Shown here: positions 1 to 6,827 of the stretch, piece by piece
How the letters are laid out: every line of letters starts with the position of its first letter
Position numbering within the stretch: position 1 is the first letter of the stretch
NCBI GenBank assembly: GCA_905236085.1
Contig: CAJOOD010000054.1
Coordinates: forward strand, 1-7,711
Length of the DNA stretch: 7,711 bases
Direction of reading: 5' to 3'
Source of the DNA: an uncultured Bacilli bacterium
GTDB lineage: Bacteria > Bacillota_I > Bacilli_A > RFN20 > CAG-826
Made by a program: the position numbers and the translations under genes
Notes under the pieces: generated by a model
Database searches by the model: none
What the model saw: the letters and a program-made list of their open reading frames with translations, nothing else
What the model was told of the DNA's origin: nothing

Positions 1-1
1 C

Positions 2-19
2 AGCCGAGTTCACTCAGCT
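2..19 (-). other. GC-rich stem-loop at window edge, possible terminator or structured RNA
   Basis: Read on the minus strand, AGCTGAG and CTCGGCT pair as a 7-bp stem with one G-U wobble around a TGAA loop. The wobble pairs only in minus-strand RNA; the plus strand would have a C-A mismatch, so minus-sense RNA is favoured. It lies about 45 nt past the ung stop and stands out as GC-rich in AT-rich DNA. It could be the terminator of the ATPase-ung unit or part of a structured RNA. The sequence that would decide (a U-tract or more helices) lies outside the window. It lacks the T-arm features of a tRNA. Confidence 0.35.
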
Positions 20-64
20 CCCAAGATTTATATTAATATTATTTTAAATTCTTGCAAGACTTTA

Positions 65-739
65 TTATCGATTACACCATTCAATTGGTGTCAAACCATT
101 CTTGATAAGATATTCATTAGCTAATTTAAAATGATTGTTACCAAACCATCCACCTCTATTCGCGCTTAAAGGTGATGGATGAACCGATTCTAATATCAAA
201 TGTTTGGGATTTGTAAGGAATTTTTTAAATTTTTTCGCACTATTACCCCATAGCATAAAGACCATTGGTTGGTCAGTATTGTTTAAAACATTTAAAACAT
301 CTTGGAATAATAAAGCATATTCTTCAATGTTGTGCGACATAGGTTTTGCTCTAACTACACTTAATATGGAGTTGAGCAATAATACACCTTGTTTAGCAAG
401 ATAGGTTAAGTCACCGTTGTTATAATCCATTAGACAGTTATATTCGTTTTCTATCTCTTTATAAATATTAATTAAAGATGGAGGAACATCCACTCCTTCA
501 TTAACTGAGAAGGCTAAACCCATAGCTTGATTTGGTTCGTGATATGGATCTTGACCGAATATGATAACTTTACAATCTTTTAAAGGAGTTAATTGAAAAG
601 CGTTAAAGATTAATTGCTTAGGTGGATAGCAAGTGTGTTTAGAATATTCATCTTTTAAAAATAAACGTAATTTAACAGAATATTCATTATATTTAATATC
701 AGCGAAAAATTCGTTCCAAGTATTATAATTTTTGTCCAT
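65..739 (-). CDS. ung: Uracil-DNA glycosylase (family 1)
   Basis: This enzyme removes uracil from DNA by cleaving the N-glycosidic bond, the first step of base excision repair in the cytoplasm. The 224-residue protein is full length for family 1 UDG. It carries the water-activating motif GQDPYH (residues 62-67, catalytic Asp64), the uracil-pocket Phe77 in the segment GLAFSV, the LLNSILSV segment with the uracil-reading Asn123, and the DNA-intercalating loop HPSPLSANRG (187-196, catalytic His187). The gene follows the ATPase gene on the same strand after a 53-nt gap. The chosen ATG has no Shine-Dalgarno sequence, but a TGA-TACTAT extended -10-like element ends 6 nt before it, suggesting a separate, possibly leaderless transcript. 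The start gives the normal family N-terminus. Function is secure from the motifs; only the expression mode is inferred. Confidence 0.97.
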   Translation of the reverse strand: MDKNYNTWNEFFADIKYNEYSVKLRLFLKDEYSKHTCYPPKQLIFNAFQLTPLKDCKVIIFGQDPYHEPNQAMGLAFSVNEGVDVPPSLINIYKEIENEYNCLMDYNNGDLTYLAKQGVLLLNSILSVVRAKPMSHNIEEYALLFQDVLNVLNNTDQPMVFMLWGNSAKKFKKFLTNPKHLILESVHPSPLSANRGGWFGNNHFKLANEYLIKNGLTPIEWCNR

Positions 740-745
740 GGTTTA

Positions 746-754
746 ATAGTATCA
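746..754 (-). promoter_or_regulatory. Candidate extended -10 promoter element of ung
   Basis: On the minus strand the bases read TG-A-TACTAT. The hexamer matches the TATAAT consensus at four of six positions and has the TGn extension that can replace a -35 box. Only 6 nt separate it from the ATG, which places the predicted transcription start on or next to the A of the start codon. No good -35 box is visible. In AT-rich DNA such hexamers also occur by chance. Confidence 0.4.
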
Positions 755-792
755 TGCTTCACAAATTAAGGGTAATAATTTATGTCTTGCAG

Positions 793-2232
793 TTATTTAA
801 ATAAATCTTTAAGAGTTACAACATTAGAGATACCAGATATATATGAATCTTCATCCACTCCGATAGCGGTAACAAGGACTAAATGAATTGCGGATCTGGT
901 TTTTACGGTCTCAGCAAAATAATTCGCACGTAGTTGCCATTCATCAATCTCGTTTTCACTGATTTTGTATGGAAGAAGAGAGTGCTTAGCTTCAATTATA
1001 TCAATAACATCATCTTTTCTAGCAATTAGTAAATCGATTTGAGCGCCTTTGATATTTTCTTTTTTATTTCCTTTTATGCTCCATGAACAAATATCACTGC
1101 TAACTCCAGAGATGCTAAGAGCTTCTTTAATTTGCTTAACATGTTGGAGAACCACTCTTTCAAAGGATAATCCTTTCCAATTATTAACCAATGGAGTTCT
1201 TGCCATGTTTTCAAAATAATGTTCATCGGTAGGCTTTGCCTCCATAAATTGAAAATAGAATATTGTAAAATTATCCAACAATTGATATGGTTTGCCCTTA
1301 CTTGTTTTTCTAAAACAATGATAACTACGAATAATACCACAGTTCTCTAAATCTTCTAATTTTCGAGAGAGATATCCGTTTGCCAATAAGCCTGTTTCTT
1401 CTAATATTTCTTCTCTAGTTAATCCTTTTCTTTTTTTCACTAGGGCATCAACTATTGTTTTATAATCTAATGAATTAGAAAACAAGGAATCATATAATTC
1501 ATCAAATTCATTAGCTGGTTCGGCTTTATCTTTAAATAGTAAATTATCGATGTTCTTCTCTGGCGTATAGCCTACTTCAAATTTGCTCCAATAAAACGGA
1601 ACTCCTCCAAATACCATATAACTATCTAGAATTTGTCGCTTATTAAGTCCAAGACCACGTTCTCTAGCGTATTCTTCACACTCCCCAAGAGTAAAAGGAG
1701 GTAAATATATACTTTTGGTAAGTCGGTTGTGGAGACCTCCTTTATTATGAATGACCTTGTTGACCATCCATGAAGCCGCGGAAGCACATACTACAAGAAC
1801 AGCATCTCTTCTTGAACTCATCCAATCATTCCAAAACAATTCTAAAGCAGTGAGAAAACCGCTTTTAGGAGTATCGACCCACGCGAGTTCATCTAAAAAG
1901 ATTACCTTTTTCTTATCGGAAGAATTTCTCACCAATGCTTCAAGCAAACTAAAAGCATCTTCCCAATTATTTACTTCATTTTTGACTTCTAATCCATATT
2001 TTCTAAGATTGGTAACAAAATGCCTAATTTGAGCTATTTTACTAGATTCTTCTGGATGCTCTTTATTTGGCGCTATTCCTGCAGACTTAAAAGTGAATTT
2101 ATAATTAAAGGCTTCATTGACAAGAAAAGTCTTTCCTACTCTTCTCCTGCCATAGATAGCAAAAAAGCTTGGTTCCTCTTTTTTTAAAGAACTTCTTAAC
2201 CATTTTAACTCTTGTTCTCTTCCAATAATCAT
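793..2232 (-). CDS. AAA+ ATPase, archaeal-ATPase/DUF234 type, with C-terminal nuclease-like domain
   Basis: This 479-residue protein has the plan of the 'archaeal ATPase' (STAND/AAA-like) group common as scattered genes in archaea and anaerobic bacteria. The N-terminus MIIGREQEL is typical. Walker A is GRRRVGKT (28-35) and Walker B is VIFLDELAW (110-118, Asp114-Glu115). A sensor-1-like strand lies near 147-155, and the Arg in GGLHNRLT (165-172, Arg170) is a possible arginine finger. A winged-helix region spans about 258-310. The C-terminal DUF234 region looks like a PD-(D/E)xK nuclease: Glu358, Asp400 in QIDLLI, and Glu414-x-Lys416 in IIEAKH. All key residues are present, so nothing suggests decay. 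The cellular role of this family is largely unknown; DNA binding or cleavage is an inference. The start is fixed by a GGAGG sequence 5 nt upstream. The gene appears to have its own promoter within an inverted repeat and precedes ung on the same strand. Confidence 0.9.
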   Translation of the reverse strand: MIIGREQELKWLRSSLKKEEPSFFAIYGRRRVGKTFLVNEAFNYKFTFKSAGIAPNKEHPEESSKIAQIRHFVTNLRKYGLEVKNEVNNWEDAFSLLEALVRNSSDKKKVIFLDELAWVDTPKSGFLTALELFWNDWMSSRRDAVLVVCASAASWMVNKVIHNKGGLHNRLTKSIYLPPFTLGECEEYARERGLGLNKRQILDSYMVFGGVPFYWSKFEVGYTPEKNIDNLLFKDKAEPANEFDELYDSLFSNSLDYKTIVDALVKKRKGLTREEILEETGLLANGYLSRKLEDLENCGIIRSYHCFRKTSKGKPYQLLDNFTIFYFQFMEAKPTDEHYFENMARTPLVNNWKGLSFERVVLQHVKQIKEALSISGVSSDICSWSIKGNKKENIKGAQIDLLIARKDDVIDIIEAKHSLLPYKISENEIDEWQLRANYFAETVKTRSAIHLVLVTAIGVDEDSYISGISNVVTLKDLFK

Positions 2233-2237
2233 AAGGA

Positions 2238-2242
2238 CCTCC
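2238..2242 (-). promoter_or_regulatory. Shine-Dalgarno site of the ATPase gene
   Basis: GGAGG on the minus strand sits 5 nt before the ATG, a full core Shine-Dalgarno. It decides the start codon. It is notable because most unit-leading genes in this window have no such site. Confidence 0.85.
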
Positions 2243-2246
2243 AGAG

Positions 2247-2293
2247 GATAAATTGCGAAATCTATATTTTTTTACCACTTTCCGCAATTTATC
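2247..2293. repeat. 11-bp perfect inverted repeat upstream of the ATPase gene
   Basis: GATAAATTGCG (2247-2257) and CGCAATTTATC (2283-2293) are exact reverse complements separated by 25 bp. Near-matching flanks (AGAG/CTCT and AAA/TTT) continue on both sides with single-base slips. The repeat encloses the best minus-strand promoter candidate: TTGCGG (2287-2282) as -35 and TATAGA (2266-2261, 15-nt spacer) or TAGATT (2264-2259, 17-nt spacer) as -10. One arm ends just before the Shine-Dalgarno of the ATPase gene. This layout fits a repressor operator with two half-sites. An RNA hairpin next to the ribosome site would need transcription to start upstream of the repeat. Confidence 0.6.
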
Positions 2294-2414
2294 TCTGCTT
2301 AAAAATTTGTTTTCTTTGATTTTTTATATTGTATATAAATGATTTTTGGCGCTATTTTCAAAGCATCATTTAAAGCTATTTTAGCCTTTATACCTGATAG
2401 CCAAAGTTTTAGTG

Positions 2415-2443
2415 GTAACATTCTTTAGCAAATTATGTATAAT
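2415..2443 (+). promoter_or_regulatory. Candidate sigma-A promoter of the first glycosyltransferase gene
   Basis: A perfect TATAAT (2438-2443) is preceded, with an ideal 17-nt spacer, by GTAACA (2415-2420), which matches TTGACA at four of six positions. Transcription would start near 2449-2451, about 4-6 nt before the ATG at 2455, leaving almost no leader. This is the best promoter in the window. Confidence 0.6.
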
Positions 2444-2454
2444 AATTTATACCT

Positions 2455-3540
2455 ATGTCAGTTTTAATTGTATTTAACCATCCTGCCCCATATAAAGTTA
2501 ATGTTTTTAACCTTTTAGCGGAACATAATGACATTCATGTCATATTTGAAAGAGAAAGAGCCTCTGATAGAGATGAGAAATTTTATGCTTCCAATGAATA
2601 TAATTTTTCTCATGAATTTTTATCTAAAGGAGCCTTTTATAAAGAGAATTCCAACAGTAATGAAATCATTAACCATTTAAAGAACCATAAATATGATTTA
2701 GTGATAATGAATGGTTACTCCAAATTAACTGAGATGAGAACCATTAATTATTTAAATAAAAAGAAGATTAAATGGATTCTATTTATCAATGGAGGCAAGG
2801 TTAAAAAAGAAGGACTAATTAAAAAGGCCATTAAGAAAAAATATATTTCTAAAGCCTCTTATTATATCTCTCCATCTAAGGATGCGAATGACTACCTAAC
2901 CTATTATGGTGCGGATCCTTTAAAAATATTTAATTATCCTAATTCCACGATATTTGAAAAAGACTTGATAAAGACTCCATTAAGCAAGGAAGAAAAAGCC
3001 TTAAGGAAGAAGGAATTAGGCCTACCAGATAATGACATAATCATATCTCCATGCCAATTCATTCCTAGAAAAAATAACATGGAATTATTAAAGATATTTA
3101 AGGATAGAAAAGAAACCCTCTTATTAATAGGAAGCGGTGTAGAAAAAGAAAAATATCTCGAATACCAAAAAGCCCATAAAATGGATAATCTAATTATCAT
3201 GGATTTTATGTCTAAAGATAAATTAAATGAATATTATAAAATATCTAAAGCTTTCATCACTTTATCCAAATATGATATTTATGGACACACCACTAATGAG
3301 GCACTAGCCCAAGGAATACCAGTTATATCATCAAATTTAGTAATATCTTCATTACATTTGATTAAAAATGGGTATAATGGTTTTATTATCGATATTAATA
3401 ATATCAAGGAAATTAATGAAGCCTTAGATAATATTGATGAATCGATGAATATCAATGCCTTAAATACGGCAAAAGAAAACACCATGGAAAAACAAGCCGA
3501 GGCATTAAGCAAAATAATTGAGAAAATTAAGAAATTATGA
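2455..3540 (+). CDS. Glycosyltransferase, GT-B fold, GT4-like
   Basis: The 361-residue cytosolic or membrane-peripheral protein has the two Rossmann-like halves of GT-B enzymes. The N-terminus begins with a beta strand followed by FNHPAPYKVNVFNLLAE, the acceptor-side opening common in GT4 enzymes. The C-terminal half starts near 195 with a CQFIPRKN loop, followed by LLLIGSG (about 224-230) and the donor-site segment around Asp274 to Glu282, ending NEALAQGIPVISS. This is the family's E-x7-E motif with Asp in place of the first Glu. The protein is very Lys-rich and Asn-rich, as expected from the base composition. It probably adds a sugar from a nucleotide-sugar donor to a surface glycan; donor and acceptor cannot be read from sequence. 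It is the first gene of a two-gene unit, its TGA overlapping the next ATG. No Shine-Dalgarno precedes the start, which follows a strong -10 closely. Confidence 0.9.
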   Translation: MSVLIVFNHPAPYKVNVFNLLAEHNDIHVIFERERASDRDEKFYASNEYNFSHEFLSKGAFYKENSNSNEIINHLKNHKYDLVIMNGYSKLTEMRTINYLNKKKIKWILFINGGKVKKEGLIKKAIKKKYISKASYYISPSKDANDYLTYYGADPLKIFNYPNSTIFEKDLIKTPLSKEEKALRKKELGLPDNDIIISPCQFIPRKNNMELLKIFKDRKETLLLIGSGVEKEKYLEYQKAHKMDNLIIMDFMSKDKLNEYYKISKAFITLSKYDIYGHTTNEALAQGIPVISSNLVISSLHLIKNGYNGFIIDINNIKEINEALDNIDESMNINALNTAKENTMEKQAEALSKIIEKIKKL

Positions 3541-4694
3541 GACATATTATTTATATATCTACCACAATGGAGGAAATCGATTTTAAGGAATATATCCAAC
3601 ATTGGAAAATTGCCTTAAATCCATCTAATCAAAATTTCCATAATAAGATGATTAGATCACTCGCCATCAATAATAAAGTTGATGTTATTTCTGTTCGTCC
3701 ATTTTCTCGTTCATTATGTGATTTAAAAAAATTAGAAAAAGAAGATAAATTAGATGGTAATATCACTTGGCATTATATCAAAGTAGATAGAAATCCATTT
3801 GGTAAAATAATTAACGGTACATCGCAGGTTAAAAAATTAGTTAAAACGTTAGCCACTCCAGATACTATTGTCATATGCGATACGATTAATCCCGCGGTAG
3901 TCCATTTCGCTAAAAATTCTGTTAAGCATAATCCTTTAATTGGTGTTTGCACTGATTCGCCATCTAATATCTCAGGAACCAGTAGATCTTATACAAATTA
4001 TTTATTGAAATCTGCATCTTCTTATAGCGGAACTATTTCTCTCACCAATGAATTAAATGATTTATTTAATCCTAGCGGTAAACCTTCATTAATCATTGAA
4101 GGTATTGTAGAAGATAGACCTAGATTAAAGACCATACATTCAAAGAAACCATATTTCTTCTTTGGTGGTGCGCTTATGAAAAGATATGGAATATATGAAC
4201 TTATTGATGCTTTTAATGAGATTAATAAAATATACCCAGATAAGCATCTATATATCGCTGGACATCATGGTAATTATGATGAATTAAAAGTTAGAATTAA
4301 TAGCAATGAGCATATTCATCTACTAGGCATCCTTCCAGTCGAGGACGTTTTAGCGTATGAAAAAGATGCCATCGCTAATATTAATCCACGTCCTTTCTCT
4401 GAAGATTTAGACCGTTATTCTATACCATCTAAGACATTAGAATATCTTGTTTCTAAAGTTCCAACGATTAGCGTTAAAAATACTAAATTAAATAAATTAT
4501 TCCAAGAAGATATAGTCTGGGCTAAATCAGGTTCTAAAGATGATTTAAAAACCGCCATGCTTGCCGTTATTAATCAACTTCCAGAAGAAAAAACACTCTT
4601 TGCCAATAGGGCTTATCAAAAAGTCATGGAATATTATTCTTTAGAATCAGTTAATGCTAAATTAAATGCTTTCTTTGACACAATTAGCAAGTAA
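3537..4694 (+). CDS. Glycosyltransferase, GT-B fold, group 1-like
   Basis: This is a second, distinct GT-B glycosyltransferase of 385 residues. The N-terminal half contains NPSNQNFHNKMIRSLAI (28-44), a segment seen in GT4-type enzymes of polysaccharide loci. The C-terminal half opens with YFFFGGALMKRYGI (206-219), continues with LYIAGHHG (238-245) and HLLGILP (261-267), and ends with the donor-binding segment INPRP...YSIPSKTLEYL (282-304, Lys299 and Glu302). Its ATG lies within ATGA shared with the stop of the preceding gene. No convincing Shine-Dalgarno is visible, so translational coupling is likely. At its end it overlaps the opposing glycosyltransferase gene by 33 bp, and no terminator lies between them. 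It probably works in the same glycan pathway as its partner. Sugar specificity is unknown. Confidence 0.88.
   Translation: MRHIIYISTTMEEIDFKEYIQHWKIALNPSNQNFHNKMIRSLAINNKVDVISVRPFSRSLCDLKKLEKEDKLDGNITWHYIKVDRNPFGKIINGTSQVKKLVKTLATPDTIVICDTINPAVVHFAKNSVKHNPLIGVCTDSPSNISGTSRSYTNYLLKSASSYSGTISLTNELNDLFNPSGKPSLIIEGIVEDRPRLKTIHSKKPYFFFGGALMKRYGIYELIDAFNEINKIYPDKHLYIAGHHGNYDELKVRINSNEHIHLLGILPVEDVLAYEKDAIANINPRPFSEDLDRYSIPSKTLEYLVSKVPTISVKNTKLNKLFQEDIVWAKSGSKDDLKTAMLAVINQLPEEKTLFANRAYQKVMEYYSLESVNAKLNAFFDTISK
4662..4694. other. 33-bp convergent overlap of two glycosyltransferase genes
   Basis: The last ten codons and stop of the plus-strand gene and the last ten codons and stop of the minus-strand gene share these bases on opposite strands. 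Both stops are TAA. No hairpin terminator is seen on either side, so the transcripts probably run into each other. Confidence 0.85.
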
Positions 4695-5870
4695 GACTTT
4701 TTCAATCTTATCGCTAACCGAATCAATATGGAAATTATCGAGATAATATCGGTAATTTTTTTCTCCCATTGTATTTAGGACTTTATTATCTAAATCCGCT
4801 ATTTTTTCAATTTTTAAGGCCAGATTTGCAGGGTTTTGCTCATCTAATAAGATTCCTCCGCCGGATTTTAATAACATGTGAGCCCCATCTCCATCTAGAT
4901 TAGCAAGTATTGGTTTTTTAAAGGCCATAGACATAACTAATTTATTGGGTATGGTTTTACCAACATAGCCATTAGAATTAAGCGAGACATATAAGGCATC
5001 CGCGGATTTAAAATAAGCGCTAGATAATCTCGCTACAATTGGGCCATGATAAAAGACTTTATCTTCGACATGATATTTAATAATGTTTTCTTTTAATTTA
5101 TCGGTTAGAGGACCCATACCAATGATATCAAAATAGACATTATCTTTTTTAACCAATGACATAGCTTCTGGAATATCCTCCACCATTTGAATTCTACCTA
5201 TATTACCGCAATAAAGGATATGGAAGCCTTCTTGTTCATATTTATGGGGAGCAATTGGAGAATCAACGCTTGCTAATGGAGGCTGAGGTATGAATACTGT
5301 ATTATCATTATTAAGCTTTAAGACATTTTTAAAATATTGCTCATAACTTGGAGATCCAATTATTATTTGATCAACTTTTCCATATAACGATTTAGACCAT
5401 TTATATAATATTTTGTAGAATAGTGTATCTTTCTTAACAGCGTTAGTTACTAACACTGATTCAGGCCATAAATCCACACAGTGGCAAACATGTTTAACGT
5501 GATATTTTTTCTTATATAGATTCGCAGGCGCTAAAATGGTAACTGGAGATAAAGACATAGAATAAACTACATCAAATTTGATTTTGCATTTTCTAACCCA
5601 CCTCTTCGCATTGTACCAATATGACATATAATTAGCGATAATGTGAAATTTATCTTTCTGTTTAGCGTATATTTTAACTCTATGGACTTTAACTCCGTTT
5701 ATTTCTTCTTCTCTAACATCTTTGTATTCTTCTAAGATGTGGTCAAAGCCATAATTAGGTAAACCAGTTAAAACATGGACTTCATGTCCTTTTTTCACTA
5801 ATTCTTCAGCGATATTAGTGATAACTACATTTTCTGGATAATATAACTGGCAGACGATTAAAAGATTCAT
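4662..5870 (-). CDS. WbuB-like glycosyltransferase (GT4)
   Basis: The 402-residue protein resembles the WbuB/WcaI branch of GT4 enzymes, which transfer sugars to lipid-linked polysaccharide precursors. The start MNLLIVCQLYYPE, followed by ITNIAEELVKKGHEVHVLTG, is the typical N-terminal half. The diagnostic DLWPES motif is at 133-138. The C-terminal half has LYCGNIGRIQ (219-228), DIIGMGP (248-254) and the donor-site segment VGKTIPNKL (303-311). At the position where relatives usually carry the nucleotide-contacting Glu (three residues after the Lys of P-S/N-K), this protein has Met313. That may mark a divergent donor site or lower activity. The gene faces the other two glycosyltransferases and lies 65 nt downstream of the lipid kinase gene, past a terminator, so it probably has its own promoter. 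No Shine-Dalgarno is present; TAAAAT ends 6 nt before the ATG. Confidence 0.9.
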   Translation of the reverse strand: MNLLIVCQLYYPENVVITNIAEELVKKGHEVHVLTGLPNYGFDHILEEYKDVREEEINGVKVHRVKIYAKQKDKFHIIANYMSYWYNAKRWVRKCKIKFDVVYSMSLSPVTILAPANLYKKKYHVKHVCHCVDLWPESVLVTNAVKKDTLFYKILYKWSKSLYGKVDQIIIGSPSYEQYFKNVLKLNNDNTVFIPQPPLASVDSPIAPHKYEQEGFHILYCGNIGRIQMVEDIPEAMSLVKKDNVYFDIIGMGPLTDKLKENIIKYHVEDKVFYHGPIVARLSSAYFKSADALYVSLNSNGYVGKTIPNKLVMSMAFKKPILANLDGDGAHMLLKSGGGILLDEQNPANLALKIEKIADLDNKVLNTMGEKNYRYYLDNFHIDSVSDKIEKVLLANCVKESI

Positions 5871-5876
5871 GTTTTA

Positions 5877-5882
5877 ATTTTA
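5877..5882 (-). promoter_or_regulatory. Candidate -10 element of the WbuB-like gene
   Basis: TAAAAT on the minus strand, five of six to consensus, ends 6 nt before the ATG. The only -35 candidate (TTCAAT, 5904-5899, 16-nt spacer) is weak and falls in the arm of the preceding terminator. If used, the mRNA would be leaderless. Chance occurrence in this AT-rich stretch is possible. Confidence 0.35.
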
Positions 5883-5885
5883 AAC

Positions 5886-5923
5886 AAAATAAAAAGAAAT
5901 TGAATAACAATGTATTCAATTCC
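5886..5923 (-). terminator. Intrinsic terminator of the lipid operon
   Basis: On the minus strand AATTGAATA and TATTCAATT form a perfect 9-bp stem (5913-5921 with 5898-5906) around a 6-nt loop. A G-U and a G-C pair extend it to 11. It is followed by a T-rich tail, TTTTTATTTT (5895-5886). It begins 12 nt past the TAA of the lipid kinase gene. The stem is AT-rich, as expected in this genome. Confidence 0.75.
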
Positions 5924-5935
5924 TTGTTTTCTTAT

Positions 5936-6808
5936 TTATTTGCCTTCGTAGAAGACTTCGTATTTGGTGATGTTACTTCTAGTTTCACCATCTATTTGTA
6001 ATGCTGTTGGTTTATCAAATTCTACGAGAATATGATGTTTGACTTTGCTAGCAAATAGGAATTTCTTATATTTGACATGTTCGCCAGTGAAGATTTTTGA
6101 GAATTTCATCAAGGTGCTTAATTTACCAGATTTAGACCAAACAACAAATGTGAGATCACCTTTTAAATTTCTATCTTGCATTGGGGCGACCATCATACCG
6201 CCACCATAATATCTACCTTTCATTGTTGGCGCTAACCAAACTCTTTTGAAAGTTAATGGTTCAGCATCATCAATGGTGACTTTAGCATTAGGAGTTTTAT
6301 ATTTGAATAATAATCCCTTAATAGCGATACTTGTGTAATTAACTTTTTTATCTGGATGTAAGGCGGCTAATCTATCGCCTTCTTCACAACAATAGCCATC
6401 GATACCAAATCCGACATCGTTGATAAAATATCTCTTTTCATCGTTAACTATGACATATGGTAAATCTTTGATGTAATCGTTTAATGGGACACGAACAATT
6501 TCTTCATCTGGTGTTTTCTTAACATCGTTGATAAAGTCATTACCAGTTCCAGTTGGATAAAAATAAATCTTATTTTTGATATCAATATCATGGACATCAT
6601 TGACAAAGAAATTTAATGTGCCATCTCCACCAAATAGATAAATTTCATCATTTTCTTTGAGATTTGCAAAGATTTCTTTGTAATTTAACCCTGTTGTTAC
6701 ATCATAGATAGTATATTCGCCTTCTTTCAAATTTTCGGCAACAAATTTATCTACCGCTGCGCCAGATGCATTGTTACATGATTTAGGATTTTTTAAAATA
6801 ATAATCAT
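5936..6808 (-). CDS. Diacylglycerol kinase-family lipid kinase (DgkB/YegS-like)
   Basis: This 290-residue protein is a soluble, membrane-surface lipid kinase of the DAGK catalytic family, the type that phosphorylates diacylglycerol with ATP to return it to phospholipid synthesis. The nucleotide-binding loop is GGDGTLN (60-66), followed by PTGTGNDF (85-92), a second conserved block near NDVGFGIDG (130-138), GGGMMVAP (202-209) and QIDGE (271-275), whose final Glu is the presumed catalytic base by analogy with DgkB. Length and motif order are normal. A GAGGAG Shine-Dalgarno 8 nt upstream fixes the start, and the gene begins 19 nt after the stop of the YhhN-like gene, so the two form an operon that ends at the hairpin just downstream. 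Substrate could be another lipid alcohol, since family members differ (for example YegS on phosphatidylglycerol); diacylglycerol is the default guess. Confidence 0.93.
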   Translation of the reverse strand: MIIILKNPKSCNNASGAAVDKFVAENLKEGEYTIYDVTTGLNYKEIFANLKENDEIYLFGGDGTLNFFVNDVHDIDIKNKIYFYPTGTGNDFINDVKKTPDEEIVRVPLNDYIKDLPYVIVNDEKRYFINDVGFGIDGYCCEEGDRLAALHPDKKVNYTSIAIKGLLFKYKTPNAKVTIDDAEPLTFKRVWLAPTMKGRYYGGGMMVAPMQDRNLKGDLTFVVWSKSGKLSTLMKFSKIFTGEHVKYKKFLFASKVKHHILVEFDKPTALQIDGETRSNITKYEVFYEGK

Positions 6809-6816
6809 AAATAGAG

Positions 6817-6822
6817 CTCCTC
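6817..6822 (-). promoter_or_regulatory. Shine-Dalgarno site of the lipid kinase gene
   Basis: GAGGAG on the minus strand lies 8 nt before the ATG, in the 19-nt gap after the upstream TGA. It shows the host uses anti-Shine-Dalgarno pairing for operon-internal genes and decides the start. Confidence 0.85.
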
Positions 6823-6827
6823 GATTA

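Noticed and set aside
204..404. Open frame on the plus strand opposite ung
   Set aside because: It lies wholly antisense to a strongly conserved gene and its translation mirrors ung codons, with no ribosome site or recognisable motif.
53..791. TGCAAGAC (53-60) and GTCTTGCA (784-791) as an inverted repeat flanking ung
   Set aside because: Only 8 bp match, with no extension and no duplication or transposase. This is easily explained by chance, and ung is a core gene unlikely to be a mobile cassette.
1074..1340. Open frame on the minus strand in another frame of the ATPase gene
   Set aside because: It is nested in the ATPase coding region in a different frame. The ATPase frame carries clear domains through this stretch, so no frameshift is needed.
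1751..2032. Open frame on the plus strand opposite the ATPase gene
   Set aside because: It is antisense to the Walker A to Walker B region, with low-complexity Ser/Leu-rich translation and no start signal.
65..2232. ung plus nuclease-like ATPase as a defence system against uracil-containing phage DNA
   Set aside because: ung is a standard repair gene with its own likely start signal. The pair is separated by 53 nt and no additional defence gene is present, so co-location alone does not support the idea.
2351..2382. Direct repeat GCTATTTT (2351-2358 and 2375-2382) between the divergent genes
   Set aside because: It is a single pair of short AT-rich octamers with no third copy, so it does not support an iteron, CRISPR or operator array. 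The rest of 2294-2414 shows nothing else convincing.
2934..3602. Two minus-strand open frames opposite the first glycosyltransferase
   Set aside because: Both are antisense shadows of a gene with good family motifs. Their hydrophobic stretches arise from reading AT-rich codons backwards.
2455..3620. Possible TGA-as-Trp readthrough fusing the first two glycosyltransferases
   Set aside because: All Trp codons in the window's genes are TGG, and the second glycosyltransferase starts in another frame at the overlapping ATG. Readthrough would add only an unrelated tail of about 26 codons.
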